In this document: in pieces, positions 14,543 to 22,910 of the stretch
How the letters are laid out: each line of letters opens with the position of its first letter
Numbering within the stretch: position 1 is the first letter of the stretch
NCBI GenBank assembly: GCA_047615875.1
Contig: JBLHGU010000072.1
Coordinates: 1 to 23,439, forward strand
Source of the DNA: JBLHGU01 sp047615875
Lineage (GTDB): Bacteria; Pseudomonadota; Gammaproteobacteria; Arenicellales; CAJQKF01
DNA length: 23,439 nt
Direction: 5' to 3'
The notes under the pieces: model-generated
Database searches by the model: none
What the model was told of the DNA's origin: nothing
The model's input: the letters and a program-made list of their open reading frames with translations, nothing else
Made by a program: the position numbers and the translations under genes

Positions 14543-16765
14543 TTATTTTGAAGTGAATGTAAAGACCCCATCCCAATCGCTGGGCGGCGACTCTTTACGA
14601 TAATTATCAATTCGATCGAGATAAATCCTATATAGCTCATTGTTATCGCTGTCCGCGGATAATTTTCTAAACAGTTCTTCAGATTGATCCCATAGTTGCT
14701 CTCGATAGAGATCTATCGCCTTATCCAGTGTTTTTACGTTTTCTTTGTCAGTCTCACTAACTTTTGCAAGACTCGCGATGGGTTCATATATCTGAACCGG
14801 TTCGGCCTTACCTTTTACGCGAACTGCATCCAGTCTTCTATAAAGAAAATCAGGTGCTGCTCGAAAAGTGAATTCACTGACAATAATCTGCACACCATAA
14901 TTCTTGGTGAGACCTTCCAGTCTGGAACCCAGATTTACAGCATCCCCAAGCACGGTATAGGCCATCCTGAATTCTGATCCCATGTTACCTACATTCATAG
15001 GACCACTATTCAGGCCGATACCAATTTTTACTTCCGGCCATCCGCGACTGGCAAATTGTGGTTGCATTTCTTCAAGCGCATCGATCATGTCAAGAGCGGC
15101 TTCTACCGCGTGGTTTGCATGCGCTTCATCCTCTATTGGTGAACCCCAGAAGGCCATCATGGCGTCGCCCATGTATTTGTCTATCGTACCCCGGTGCTTA
15201 TGGACAAGCCTTGTCATTGGAGTTAGAAACATATTCATGAAGGTAGCCAGGTCGTCTGGATCCAGAGATTCTGAAATGGTGGTAAATCCACGGACATCGG
15301 TAAACAACACAGTTAGATCGCGTTTTTGGCTGTCCAGTGAGTACCGACCCGGATCTTTGTTCATTTCCTCGACTAACTCTGGTGGAATATATTGCCCAAA
15401 CAAGCCTCGTAACTGGGCCTTAGAGCGTGATTCAATAAAAAAACCATAGAACATATTGAGCACGTAAATGCTAAGAATCAATAACAACGACGACATCAGA
15501 GGAAGTACATGGGATTCCTGCTGCCAAAAATACCAGCTCATACCAATATCGCCACCAGCTAATATCAGAGTTGCCACAGTCGCTATGATCGGCGAAAGAA
15601 TTGGCAGTAAGATAGCTCCTATAAGGCCTAACAGCACCACTGTAACAATTTCCGCGGCCAGGGTATAAGCGGGTCGCCACTTTATGGTTTCATCCATTAT
15701 GCCGGTGATAATATTTGCATGGATCTCCACACCGGGGAATAAATTTTCCACCGGGGTAGGCCGTAAATCAGATAGACCTGGGGCAGATGTGCCGATTAAA
15801 ACTATCGTCCCTGCCATTATGTCCGGATCTTCCACTGTATTATTTAGTACATCCGTAGCCGAAACATAGGTAAACCCGGGGCTTTTACCTGAGAAGGGCA
15901 CCAGAACTGCAGCATTAACGTCCAGCGGTATCTTAATTGGACCTAAAGACAAATACTCCAGGCTAGGATATTCCCGAGAATCTCCAGAAATTTCAGCGAA
16001 GCCAGGCTCGACATCCATGCCCAGATAAAGCCGGGTAATCGCTAGAGAAAGGGATTCGTAGAGTTTGCCATCATACTCGTGCAACAATGGAGCCCGACGG
16101 TATATACCATCAGAGTCCACAAGTGGATTGGAGAAGAAGCCCGCGCTCTCTGCTGATTGTTGCAGAATAGATAAATTGGCAGAGTAGCCACTTGCCTTTG
16201 GAGCGTATATGCCCGCTGTGACCCTTGCGTCATCTAATAGTGGGGGCGGAAGCTCCCCGATTAGTTCACTATGATCAGGGTCTGTGTGCATAAAGTAACC
16301 AAGCACTGCTCGACGATTGGACAAGGTCTCAGCGAATATTCGATCTCGGTCTAGTAAGGGGACATAAGGCTCCAGAGCTTGCATTATGATATTTAGGTTC
16401 TCATCGCCACTGATTGCAGCGATACTTCCTAGCTGAGCAATATCATGATTTTGTTCCGGTTCGGCGAATAGTATATCGAAGGCAACAATATCGGCATAAT
16501 AATCATCGAACAGTTTTTCCACCAATAATGCTATTTTGTCACGACGCCATGGCCAATGACCTTCTGCAGAAAGACTTCTCTCATCCACATCAACAATAAT
16601 AACCCGTGGATCTTTTTCTTCCAGATTTGAGAATCTCACTTTAGTGTCGTAGGCAATTTGTTCCAAACGATCTAAATAGGGAATTGAGATTACGCCAAGT
16701 ACATGGCAGACAACGAGAATCATTGGAGCCAGGCCCAGAAAGAATCGAACTAGATAATTTCGCAC
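14543..16765 (-). CDS. CHASE2-domain class III adenylate cyclase
   Basis: The 740-residue inner-membrane sensor cyclase makes cAMP from ATP. Helix 1 lies at about 8-28. A periplasmic CHASE2 domain fills about 32-360 (VIIVDVDERSL near 55-65; GTIVLIGTSAPGLSDLRPTP near 319-338; FPGVEIHANIITGI near 343-356). Three membrane helices follow at about 367-388, 391-410 and 419-443. The cyclase domain (about 480-665) keeps both metal Asp residues (D490 in LFTDVRGF, D534 in YMGDAMMAFWG), adenine-type K530 and T604, and transition-state N611 and R615, so it should be active and adenylate- rather than guanylate-specific. The tail (about 680-735, ending PSDWDGVFTFTSK) is TPR-like, as is usual for these proteins. 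The start is GTG. It faces the FecR-like gene. The CHASE2 signal is unknown. Confidence 0.93.
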   Translation of the reverse strand: MRNYLVRFFLGLAPMILVVCHVLGVISIPYLDRLEQIAYDTKVRFSNLEEKDPRVIIVDVDERSLSAEGHWPWRRDKIALLVEKLFDDYYADIVAFDILFAEPEQNHDIAQLGSIAAISGDENLNIIMQALEPYVPLLDRDRIFAETLSNRRAVLGYFMHTDPDHSELIGELPPPLLDDARVTAGIYAPKASGYSANLSILQQSAESAGFFSNPLVDSDGIYRRAPLLHEYDGKLYESLSLAITRLYLGMDVEPGFAEISGDSREYPSLEYLSLGPIKIPLDVNAAVLVPFSGKSPGFTYVSATDVLNNTVEDPDIMAGTIVLIGTSAPGLSDLRPTPVENLFPGVEIHANIITGIMDETIKWRPAYTLAAEIVTVVLLGLIGAILLPILSPIIATVATLILAGGDIGMSWYFWQQESHVLPLMSSLLLILSIYVLNMFYGFFIESRSKAQLRGLFGQYIPPELVEEMNKDPGRYSLDSQKRDLTVLFTDVRGFTTISESLDPDDLATFMNMFLTPMTRLVHKHRGTIDKYMGDAMMAFWGSPIEDEAHANHAVEAALDMIDALEEMQPQFASRGWPEVKIGIGLNSGPMNVGNMGSEFRMAYTVLGDAVNLGSRLEGLTKNYGVQIIVSEFTFRAAPDFLYRRLDAVRVKGKAEPVQIYEPIASLAKVSETDKENVKTLDKAIDLYREQLWDQSEELFRKLSADSDNNELYRIYLDRIDNYRKESPPSDWDGVFTFTSK

Positions 16766-16928
16766 AAAGTCTACCTATTTGAATTTGTTAATACATTGTC
16801 TTCAGGATTACTGGTTGCGACGCAATTGGTCATCATGTAGATCTCTTAAATTTTATTTATAATTAAATTCACTGTTGTCCCGTTAACTTTCACAAGAATG
16901 ATCTCGTATCAAATCACCACACAGCGAT
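16766..16928 (-). promoter_or_regulatory. Upstream region of the cyclase gene
   Basis: Read on the minus strand, this AT-rich region contains TTATAAATAAAATT about 80 bases before the GTG, with TTGTGA further upstream, compatible with a weak sigma-70 promoter. No strong ribosome site precedes the GTG at 16765. The rest shows no recognised feature up to the IS left end at 16929. Confidence 0.25.
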
Positions 16929-16970
16929 GGGCATTACCAGGTTAACCGTCTGGGTTTGATAGAATCGGTA
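16929..16970 (+). repeat. IS6-like left-end scar
   Basis: The 42 bases beginning GGGCATTACCAGGTTAACCG match 34 of 42 positions of the left end at 23002-23043, including the shared block AGAATCGGTA that directly precedes the transposase start there. The next bases lack the transposase start codon, so only the end survives. It stops two bases from the stop codon of the minus-strand SDR gene, so this terminus lies at the very 3' end of that gene and marks the border between the TPS block and the metabolic block. Confidence 0.65.
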
Positions 16971-16972
16971 GT

Positions 16973-17749
16973 CTAAACAATGCTAGACCCGCCATTAGGC
17001 GAAAGTGTTTGTCCAGTGAAGAAATCCGCCTGTGACGAGGCGAGAAAACAAACCACATAGGCATACTCTTCAGGCTGTGCCCAACGTTGAAGAGGTACAG
17101 TCTTCTCCATTGCTTTGATAAACTCTTCACCCCGGCTTTGCAGCACCATATCCGACCATACTCCACCAGGCGCCACAGCATTAACGTGAATGTTCCAGGG
17201 CGCAAATTCCAGTGCCCAGGACTTGGTTAAACCTAACAACGCTGACTTACATGCGATGTAGTGAGGGGCTTCAGCAGCACCAGTCATAGCCCACCGCGAT
17301 GAGATATTGATGATCTTGCCTCGGCGTTGCGCTTTCATGTGAGGTAAAACGAACTGCGTGAGAAAGAAATGACCTGTGAGATGCACCGAAATCATGCGCG
17401 TAAAAAGTGTTTCATCAATCTCTTCGAACTTAGCTCCTTTGCCACCAAGGCCAGCATTATTGACCAGGATATCAACGCCTCCAAGTTCCTGACCAATGGT
17501 TTTAATCGCCTGCCTCGATTGCTCCACGTCGGCAATGTCATAACATAGCGCTAATGCTCGGCGACCACAGTCTCTGACCATTTGTGCGGTCTCTTCAGCG
17601 GTATTTGCATCGATGTCCTGTACGACGATATCTGCACCATGCTCGGCCATCATCACGGCATGCGCGCGACCCATACCACTACCGCTTCCAGTAATCATCG
17701 CGACCCGACCATCAAGACGGGCGGCGGCGGTGTTTGACTCTACGCTCAT
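16973..17749 (-). CDS. Short-chain dehydrogenase/reductase (classical SDR)
   Basis: The 258-residue NAD(P)-dependent oxidoreductase has a cofactor-binding motif TGSGSGMG at about residue 20 of the chosen start, NNAG about 75 residues later, and the catalytic Ser (NISSRWAM), Tyr and Lys (YIACK). These active-site residues are intact. The acidic residue after the second strand (VVQDID) favours NAD over NADP. I start at ATG 17749 because GGAGAGAG precedes it by a few bases; a frame extension to 17842 adds 31 residues unlike SDRs. It lies 178 bases downstream of the M24 hydrolase gene on the same strand, possibly in one transcript. Substrate unknown. Confidence 0.9.
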   Translation of the reverse strand: MSVESNTAAARLDGRVAMITGSGSGMGRAHAVMMAEHGADIVVQDIDANTAEETAQMVRDCGRRALALCYDIADVEQSRQAIKTIGQELGGVDILVNNAGLGGKGAKFEEIDETLFTRMISVHLTGHFFLTQFVLPHMKAQRRGKIINISSRWAMTGAAEAPHYIACKSALLGLTKSWALEFAPWNIHVNAVAPGGVWSDMVLQSRGEEFIKAMEKTVPLQRWAQPEEYAYVVCFLASSQADFFTGQTLSPNGGSSIV

Positions 17750-17927
17750 ATTCTCTCTCCGGTACCATAATAAGGGGTGTGTTAATTTGTTGTGTTGTTC
17801 TCCACTACCAGCAAATATACTCCGAAATTTAGTCATCACCACAGAATTAAGGTGACTCAGGGGTTAAACTTTGCGTAATTCTCTTTCCCTTCAATGTTGT
17901 TAACAAAGGTTATTATCATTGTATTTT

Positions 17928-19103
17928 TTAGTCAAAATTCAGCTCCCGTAATTCCACAGTTTCGGTAGTCAGTTGATCGCTTCCAGTGGCCGTTATGACA
18001 TGTACGTCCTCCCATAACATATCCAGAGCGACCTCAGGTTCTGTACTGATAACCATGCCTACTTCAAGAACGGTATGGTCATCTGGCGTAATGCTGGGTG
18101 GTTCGGTGAATTGAATGCCTTGTCCATGACCGATGCGCCCAGAAGGTGGGATTTCATAGCCTGCATTTTCTATCATCTGATGACCAATGTGATGTAGCTC
18201 CGCGCAAGTTACGCCGGGAGCGAGCGCGCTGGTCATGGCTGCATTGGCTTCCAGCAATGCGGCATGGGCCTGCTTATGTTCGTCGCTGGCTGGTCCCAAG
18301 GTCGCAAAGCGCGCGTAATCAATGGTGTGGTAACGCACATAAGCGCCCGCATCCACATACAATAAACTGCCTTTCACCAGTGGGCGATCCAGGTGGTGTT
18401 GTGAATGGGCGGCTGGGAATCCGGAGATAAGATGTATGAACGAGGTACGATCACCACCCTCTTCAAGAATAAACTGGCGAAGTAAGCGCGCCACTTCCCG
18501 TTCTGTCATACCGGGGTGAATCTCATCGAACATGCGTTGACGCGCCCGACCTGTAATATCAGCGGCCTGTCGCATATAGGCGACTTCTTCAGCAGTTTTA
18601 ATCATTCGCAGTTTGATGAGTTGCGGTGCGGCATCGATAAAAGTCCTATCTGAAAGCGTGTCAACAATACTTAGGTAATCACCCACCGGCATGCCCATAC
18701 GCTGCTCCTGACCCAGCTCAGCACCGATACGATTAGCCCCCAACTCACGTAGAGCATCGACCACCCGTTCGAAAGGAAAACGTACGACATCCTGATAGCC
18801 CTCTACTTGTTCGACATGGCTGGTCATTTTGAATGAGTCGACCAGCAATTCGCCGACAACAGCAATAGGATCGCCTGTAATTGGCAACATAAATACGGCG
18901 GGCCGGGTTACTGAGTAATGCAATCCCAGGGTCGATGAGGTTCCGGTAAAATATTGGAAGTTTTCTTCATTGCATATCAACAATGTGTCGAGCCCCGCCT
19001 GATCCATTAGCTTGCGGGCTCGGGCCCAACGGCTCTGAATATCGGCCTTGGTAAAAACTGCCCAGGCACCGGAAAATCCGGCGGCACGATCATCTTTACT
19101 CAT
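17928..19103 (-). CDS. M24-family metallohydrolase (Xaa-Pro peptidase/creatinase type)
   Basis: The 391-residue protein has an N-terminal creatinase-like domain (about 20-160) and a C-terminal pita-bread domain (about 170-385). All five metal ligands are present: D251 (YVDAGA), D262 (TIDYAR), H326 (GHGQGIQFTE), E355 (STEPEV) and E365 (WEDVHV). Members cleave Xaa-Pro dipeptides, creatine or ectoine; some relatives (DddP) act on DMSP. The sequence alone does not decide among these, though the metabolic neighbours make a small-molecule hydrolase reasonable. AGGAG precedes the ATG at good distance. It is divergent from the cupin gene, and TATAAT read on the minus strand (19175-19180) is a likely -10 for it. 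Confidence 0.9.
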   Translation of the reverse strand: MSKDDRAAGFSGAWAVFTKADIQSRWARARKLMDQAGLDTLLICNEENFQYFTGTSSTLGLHYSVTRPAVFMLPITGDPIAVVGELLVDSFKMTSHVEQVEGYQDVVRFPFERVVDALRELGANRIGAELGQEQRMGMPVGDYLSIVDTLSDRTFIDAAPQLIKLRMIKTAEEVAYMRQAADITGRARQRMFDEIHPGMTEREVARLLRQFILEEGGDRTSFIHLISGFPAAHSQHHLDRPLVKGSLLYVDAGAYVRYHTIDYARFATLGPASDEHKQAHAALLEANAAMTSALAPGVTCAELHHIGHQMIENAGYEIPPSGRIGHGQGIQFTEPPSITPDDHTVLEVGMVISTEPEVALDMLWEDVHVITATGSDQLTTETVELRELNFD

Positions 19104-19197
19104 TGGGTTTCTCCTAATATTGTCTGATATCGGTGATTAATCAAAATCTTCACAGGCTAAATGGTGTTTTCCATATTATAAGTAAAGATTTTCATGT

Positions 19198-19237
19198 TTG
19201 GTATTCTGTGCGGCAGATAACTATAATTGTCCGCACA
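19198..19237 (+). promoter_or_regulatory. Cupin-gene promoter with overlapping inverted repeat
   Basis: TTGGTA (19198-19203), an 18-base spacer and TATAAT (19222-19227) make a good sigma-70 promoter 30 bases before the cupin ATG. A perfect 7-base inverted repeat, TGTGCGG (19207-19213) and CCGCACA (19231-19237), brackets the -10 box. A protein bound to it would block RNA polymerase, so it is a candidate operator. No regulator gene is adjacent. The promoter faces the divergent M24 promoter. Confidence 0.5.
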
Positions 19238-19257
19238 CTTATATAAGGTTAATAACT

Positions 19258-19659
19258 ATGCTTGAAGTCATAAAACTAGCTGAAAAACGCGAATCTCTGG
19301 TCAAGCTGGTAAATCGCGGACCTGATACACCAGAATCCGAAGTAGAAGCTGCCTTTAGCACCCTTGGAGTTGGAGACTTTCGTGATTGCGGTGTGTTTTT
19401 GGGCAGCTTTGATGGCAACGCCGGTTGGGAGCGTCATCTTAAAGGGGATGAGCTCGTACATGTTTTGGGCGGAGAAACCGAGTTCGATTATATTATTGAC
19501 GACAAGCGCGAAACCGTAACGCTTTCAGAAGGAATGCTGGTTGTTGTCCCTCAGGGATGTTGGCATCGATTTAGATCGACTGAGGGGATTACAGTACTAA
19601 CTGCAACGCCACGCCATGATGAAGAGCATACTTTCGTGGATGATCCTAGAAAGCTATAA
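19258..19659 (+). CDS. Small cupin-domain protein
   Basis: The 133-residue single-domain cupin shows motif 1 as WERHLKGDELVHVLGGETEF (about 58-77) and motif 2 as EGMLVVVPQGCWHRF (about 94-108). These provide His and Glu residues that can hold a metal in the beta-barrel. Cupins of this size act as small-molecule isomerases, dioxygenases or lyases, or only bind ligands, so no reaction is assigned. ATG 19258 is chosen because AAGG lies nine bases upstream and the promoter at 19198-19227 would exclude the earlier start. It is divergent from the M24 hydrolase gene, which suggests joint regulation. Confidence 0.85.
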   Translation: MLEVIKLAEKRESLVKLVNRGPDTPESEVEAAFSTLGVGDFRDCGVFLGSFDGNAGWERHLKGDELVHVLGGETEFDYIIDDKRETVTLSEGMLVVVPQGCWHRFRSTEGITVLTATPRHDEEHTFVDDPRKL

Positions 19660-19732
19660 ACAGCGTTACCAAAGTTAGTTTGGCCAGATCCTGTGTGTCC
19701 TCAAAAAGCTTGTCATTGTTTTTTCTCATCAA

Positions 19733-19761
19733 TGGCAAAGATTGCCAATAAACACTATAAT
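19733..19761 (+). promoter_or_regulatory. parDE promoter and candidate operator
   Basis: TGGCAA AGA TTGCCA (19733-19747) is a perfect 6-base palindrome, and TATAAT (19756-19761) follows nine bases later, 35 bases before the antitoxin start. This arrangement fits autoregulation by a ribbon-helix-helix antitoxin. A standard -35 is not evident because the palindrome occupies its place. Confidence 0.45.
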
Positions 19762-19795
19762 TGCATCCAATATAAAAGTCCTTTGGAGTCGTTGC

Positions 19796-20032
19796 ATGGC
19801 AACAATGAACATATCCCTTCCTGACCCAATGCGTGAATGGGTTGAATCCAGGTCCCAACAAGGCGCTTATGCAAACCACAGCGATTACGTACGTGATTTA
19901 ATTCGTAAGGACCAACTTCAAGTACAGAAGCTTAAGATTATGCAAGAAGCAATCACCAAAGGCCTTGAAAGTGGCGATGCAACAGCTTTTGATAAAGATT
20001 TATTCAAAAAACGCATGCAGGATAGTCTATAA
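19796..20032 (+). CDS. parD: ParD-family type II antitoxin
   Basis: The 78-residue protein starts at ATG 19796 after TGGAG. The N-terminal half is a ribbon-helix-helix DNA-binding domain: the strand ATMNISLPDPM, then helices with MREWVESRSQQGAYANHSDYVRDLIRKD, the typical ParD pattern 'G.Y.N.SDYVRDLIR'. The charged C-terminal helix (AFDKDLFKKRMQDSL) should wrap the toxin. The toxin gene begins at the base right after the stop codon, so the pair is one operon. It probably represses its own promoter at 19733-19761. Confidence 0.9.
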   Translation: MATMNISLPDPMREWVESRSQQGAYANHSDYVRDLIRKDQLQVQKLKIMQEAITKGLESGDATAFDKDLFKKRMQDSL

Positions 20033-20365
20033 GTGGGTAGTTTCAGATTACTACCCGAAGCAGAAAATGATCTGGAGTCTGTTTGGAAATATACCGTAAA
20101 GAACTGGGGTATAGACCAGGCGCATGCTTACTTTGATGGTCTTGTAGATATTTTTGAGCTCTTATCCGAAAACCCGCTTATGTGTCGTGAACGAAAAGAG
20201 TTCACGCCGCCTGTTTATATTCACCATCACGCACGTCATTTGGTTGTCTTTATACTGTCTGAATCCGGAATCGATATTGTGCGTGTTTTACATGAATCAA
20301 TGGACGTCGATACGCAACTAGGGGTGACAGAATTAAAAGACCCAGCAAAGAGAGATGATGATTAA
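20033..20365 (+). CDS. parE: ParE/RelE-superfamily toxin
   Basis: The 110-residue protein starts with GTG directly after the parD stop. It shows the ParE/RelE fold signature: FRLLPEAENDLESVWKYT at the N-terminus, QAHAYFDGLVDIFELLSENP in the helical part, and a C-terminal core of YIHHHARHLVVFILSESGID followed by IVRVLHESMD. The late Arg/His pattern is typical of ParE-like proteins, which usually act on DNA gyrase, though RelE-like relatives cleave mRNA. The tail after residue 95 (LGVTELKDPAKRDDD) is a little longer than usual. The pair lies between the cupin gene and the acyl-CoA ligase gene, with no clear role in the metabolic genes. Confidence 0.9.
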   Translation: MGSFRLLPEAENDLESVWKYTVKNWGIDQAHAYFDGLVDIFELLSENPLMCRERKEFTPPVYIHHHARHLVVFILSESGIDIVRVLHESMDVDTQLGVTELKDPAKRDDD

Positions 20366-20539
20366 TATGTATAAAATTATAAAATAGTTACTGACCCCTA
20401 TTTCGCTATTTCAAGATTAACCTATTGGATAATATGTCTTGTGCTTGAGTCCGATCAAGGGAAATCGATTGTGACAAATTGATGCAATCCGGTGACTTTA
20501 ATCTTATGATGCTATTCTTTTGAAAAACCGAGGAATTGA

Positions 20540-22111
20540 TTGACGTCCGTGGAAACGCTTGCGCAACTCATTACCAGACAAGCCTCTGAAAGACCTGATG
20601 AAGTCTTCCTGATGTTCGAGGATGAAACGTTCAATTTTGCAGACCTCGAACAGCGGGTTAGGCGGTATGCTTCATCATTAAGTGAATTCGGCATAAGGAG
20701 AGGGGACCGGATAGGACTAATGATGAGAAATCATCCGGATCATATTTTCCTGTATCTTGCTTTGTCCTGGCTTGGCGCCACTAATGTTGAATATAGTATT
20801 CATCTCAAACAGGCTGGTCTGGAAATTCAGCTCGAGGATGCAGAGCCCAGATTTATTTTTGCCGACTCGGTCTTCGCCAACGAACTAGACCTGGCAGCTA
20901 AAATACTACCAACGCTTGAAAATATCATCTGGTTCGGGGATGGATACCCAGCTTCGTCTCTTGCGGTATCGTCAAACACCATTTTAGATAACCTTCCCGT
21001 TACCGATGCAGTCAGTATCCATGACTTCGATCGGATCCAGACCATATCTTATACCTCTGGAACCACTGGCAAACCAAAGGGGGTGATGCTAAGCGAACGT
21101 TGGTTTCAAATTGGTGCGAAGAATGCGGGGCTACTCGCCGACATTCGGCAAGACGATGTTATTTTTCTGTGGGAGCCGTTTTTCCATATCGCCGGTTGGA
21201 TGAGCGTGTTGATGAGTCTTCAACATGGCGTTCCAATTGCGATGGTCGCCCAGTTTAGTGGTTCGAAATGTTGGGATCAAATCCGTCGATATCGAGCCAC
21301 GCTTCTACACTATCTGGGCGGCGCCATGAACATCCTGCTCAAGCAACCTGCTCGGCCAGACGATCGGGACAACCCTGTGCGTGTGGCCTGGGGCGCTGCC
21401 GCGCCAAGCCAAAGTTGGTGCGAATTCGAACACCGGTTTGGCCTTACTGTTCACGAGGGGTACGGAATTTCTGAAGCGCAGAATTTGACTCATATTAATA
21501 TAGGCGGACCGGTAGGTTCAATTGGAAAACCCGTAACAGAATTTGATTGTCTGATCGAAGCAGAAGACGCTTCACTTCAACCGCCTGGAAAAATTGGTGA
21601 AATTGTTCTCAAACCCAGTCAGCCAAACATCATCATGGCTGGTTATTTCCGTGACGAAAAACGAACAGCAGAAACTCTTCAAAATGGATGTGTTTACACT
21701 GGTGATATAGGCTATCAGGATGATGACGGCTATTTTTACTTTTCAGGCAGGCAAAAAGATAGCCTCCGACACCGCGGCGAGAATGTTTCTGCATGGGAAG
21801 TCGAACGAGTTGTCAACGCACATCCAGCAGTGGAGGAATCAGCGGTAATTGGTGTTCCATCACCAATGGGCGAGCAAGATATCAAAGTTTTCCTGAAGCT
21901 TGTTGATAATAAATCATTGAACCCAATTGAACTGATCAAATGGTGCGAGCAGCAACTTGCATACTACCAGGTGCCTAGATTTATCGAGTTTGTTGCCGAT
22001 TTCCCTCGTGGACCTACTCAGCGTATCAGGAAGTCTGAACTCCCCACTTCCGTCCACGGAAATTGGGACCTCGAGCAATCCGGTCACAAAATCCGGAACA
22101 ACAACACTTAA
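20540..22111 (+). CDS. AMP-forming acyl-CoA ligase (CaiC-like ANL family)
   Basis: The 523-residue adenylating enzyme activates a carboxylic acid to its CoA thioester. It has the P-loop YTSGTTGKPKG (171-181), GYGISE (307-312), YTGDIGYQDDDGYFYFSGR (386-404) with the ribose-binding D389 and hinge-region R404, and RHRGENVSAWEVE (410-422). The overall pattern resembles carnitine/crotonobetaine-CoA ligase CaiC and related ATP-dependent ligases. In the C-terminal A10 motif, PRGPTQRIRKSEL, the usual catalytic Lys position is occupied by Arg (R495). GAGGA precedes the TTG start at 20540; GTG 20549 is an alternative. The crotonase gene follows 22 bases later, so the pair likely forms an operon. Confidence 0.9.
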   Translation: MTSVETLAQLITRQASERPDEVFLMFEDETFNFADLEQRVRRYASSLSEFGIRRGDRIGLMMRNHPDHIFLYLALSWLGATNVEYSIHLKQAGLEIQLEDAEPRFIFADSVFANELDLAAKILPTLENIIWFGDGYPASSLAVSSNTILDNLPVTDAVSIHDFDRIQTISYTSGTTGKPKGVMLSERWFQIGAKNAGLLADIRQDDVIFLWEPFFHIAGWMSVLMSLQHGVPIAMVAQFSGSKCWDQIRRYRATLLHYLGGAMNILLKQPARPDDRDNPVRVAWGAAAPSQSWCEFEHRFGLTVHEGYGISEAQNLTHINIGGPVGSIGKPVTEFDCLIEAEDASLQPPGKIGEIVLKPSQPNIIMAGYFRDEKRTAETLQNGCVYTGDIGYQDDDGYFYFSGRQKDSLRHRGENVSAWEVERVVNAHPAVEESAVIGVPSPMGEQDIKVFLKLVDNKSLNPIELIKWCEQQLAYYQVPRFIEFVADFPRGPTQRIRKSELPTSVHGNWDLEQSGHKIRNNNT

Positions 22112-22133
22112 GCGCAATATTGCGGAGCCAATC

Positions 22134-22910
22134 ATGTCTAACCAGGTTATTACTCAACATTCTGAAGGTGTCTTGACACTGCGACTCAATCGTCCTGCTA
22201 GTTACAATGCCTGGACGACGGCCATGCGGGATGAATTGACAGGTTTGTTAGAGAAGTCGAATACCGATGATTCAATCAAGGCCGTGATATTAACCGGTAC
22301 TGGAAATGATGCATTCTGCGCTGGACAAGATCTTGCAGAAACCCAAAAGTTTTCGGGCTATGACAATGTAAGAGAGTGGCTCGACCATCTACGCCGATTT
22401 TATGATGCCATTCGAGGGATGGAAAAACCTTTAGTGGCCGCCTTAAACGGCCTCGCTGCTGGATCGGGATTTCAAGTTACGCTTATGTCAGACGTTGTTG
22501 TTGCGCACCAGGATGTAAAGATGGGTCAAACCGAAGTAAATTCTGGGATCCCGAGTATTTTTGGACCCTGGTTGATGACCGAATATCTGGGACGCGCCCG
22601 TGCGGTTGAACTATCAGTGACCGGCAGATTAATGGATGCTGATGAGTGTTTCCGCCTCGGTGTGATTCAACAGATGGTGAAACCTGAAGAGGTGCTCTCG
22701 ACCGCACATTCTATTGCTTTGGACCTTGCTAGCAAACCACCAGTAGCGATGAGGCTCACCAAGAAGTATCTTAAACTGGCCAACGAGGCCGAATATGATA
22801 ACGCGTTCCGAATGGCCGAGCATGGTGAAAGAGAAGCCTATCTCACAGGAGAGCCCCAAGTGGTAATGGAAGAGTTCTTTGCGATTCGTAAAGCCCGCAA
22901 ATCAACGTAA
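22134..22910 (+). CDS. Enoyl-CoA hydratase/isomerase (crotonase) family protein
   Basis: The 258-residue crotonase-fold protein shows the first oxyanion-hole segment FCAGQDL at 61-67, the second, LNGLAAGSGFQVTLMSDVVVA, at 104-124, and MGQTEVNSGIPSIFG at 130-144. Aligned to rat mitochondrial hydratase, the second catalytic Glu is present (E134 for Glu164), but the first (Glu144) is Gln114, codon CAA. A true hydratase normally needs both, while monofunctional enoyl-CoA isomerases use one. The product may therefore be an isomerase or another crotonase rather than a hydratase. ATG 22134 follows GCGGAG at six bases. It is paired with the upstream acyl-CoA ligase. Confidence 0.88.
   Translation: MSNQVITQHSEGVLTLRLNRPASYNAWTTAMRDELTGLLEKSNTDDSIKAVILTGTGNDAFCAGQDLAETQKFSGYDNVREWLDHLRRFYDAIRGMEKPLVAALNGLAAGSGFQVTLMSDVVVAHQDVKMGQTEVNSGIPSIFGPWLMTEYLGRARAVELSVTGRLMDADECFRLGVIQQMVKPEEVLSTAHSIALDLASKPPVAMRLTKKYLKLANEAEYDNAFRMAEHGEREAYLTGEPQVVMEEFFAIRKARKST

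Noticed and set aside
17928..19103. DddP-type DMSP lyase identity for the M24 protein
   Set aside because: The metal ligands are those of the general M24 family, and I cannot see the additional DddP-specific Asp ligand, so only the family is called.
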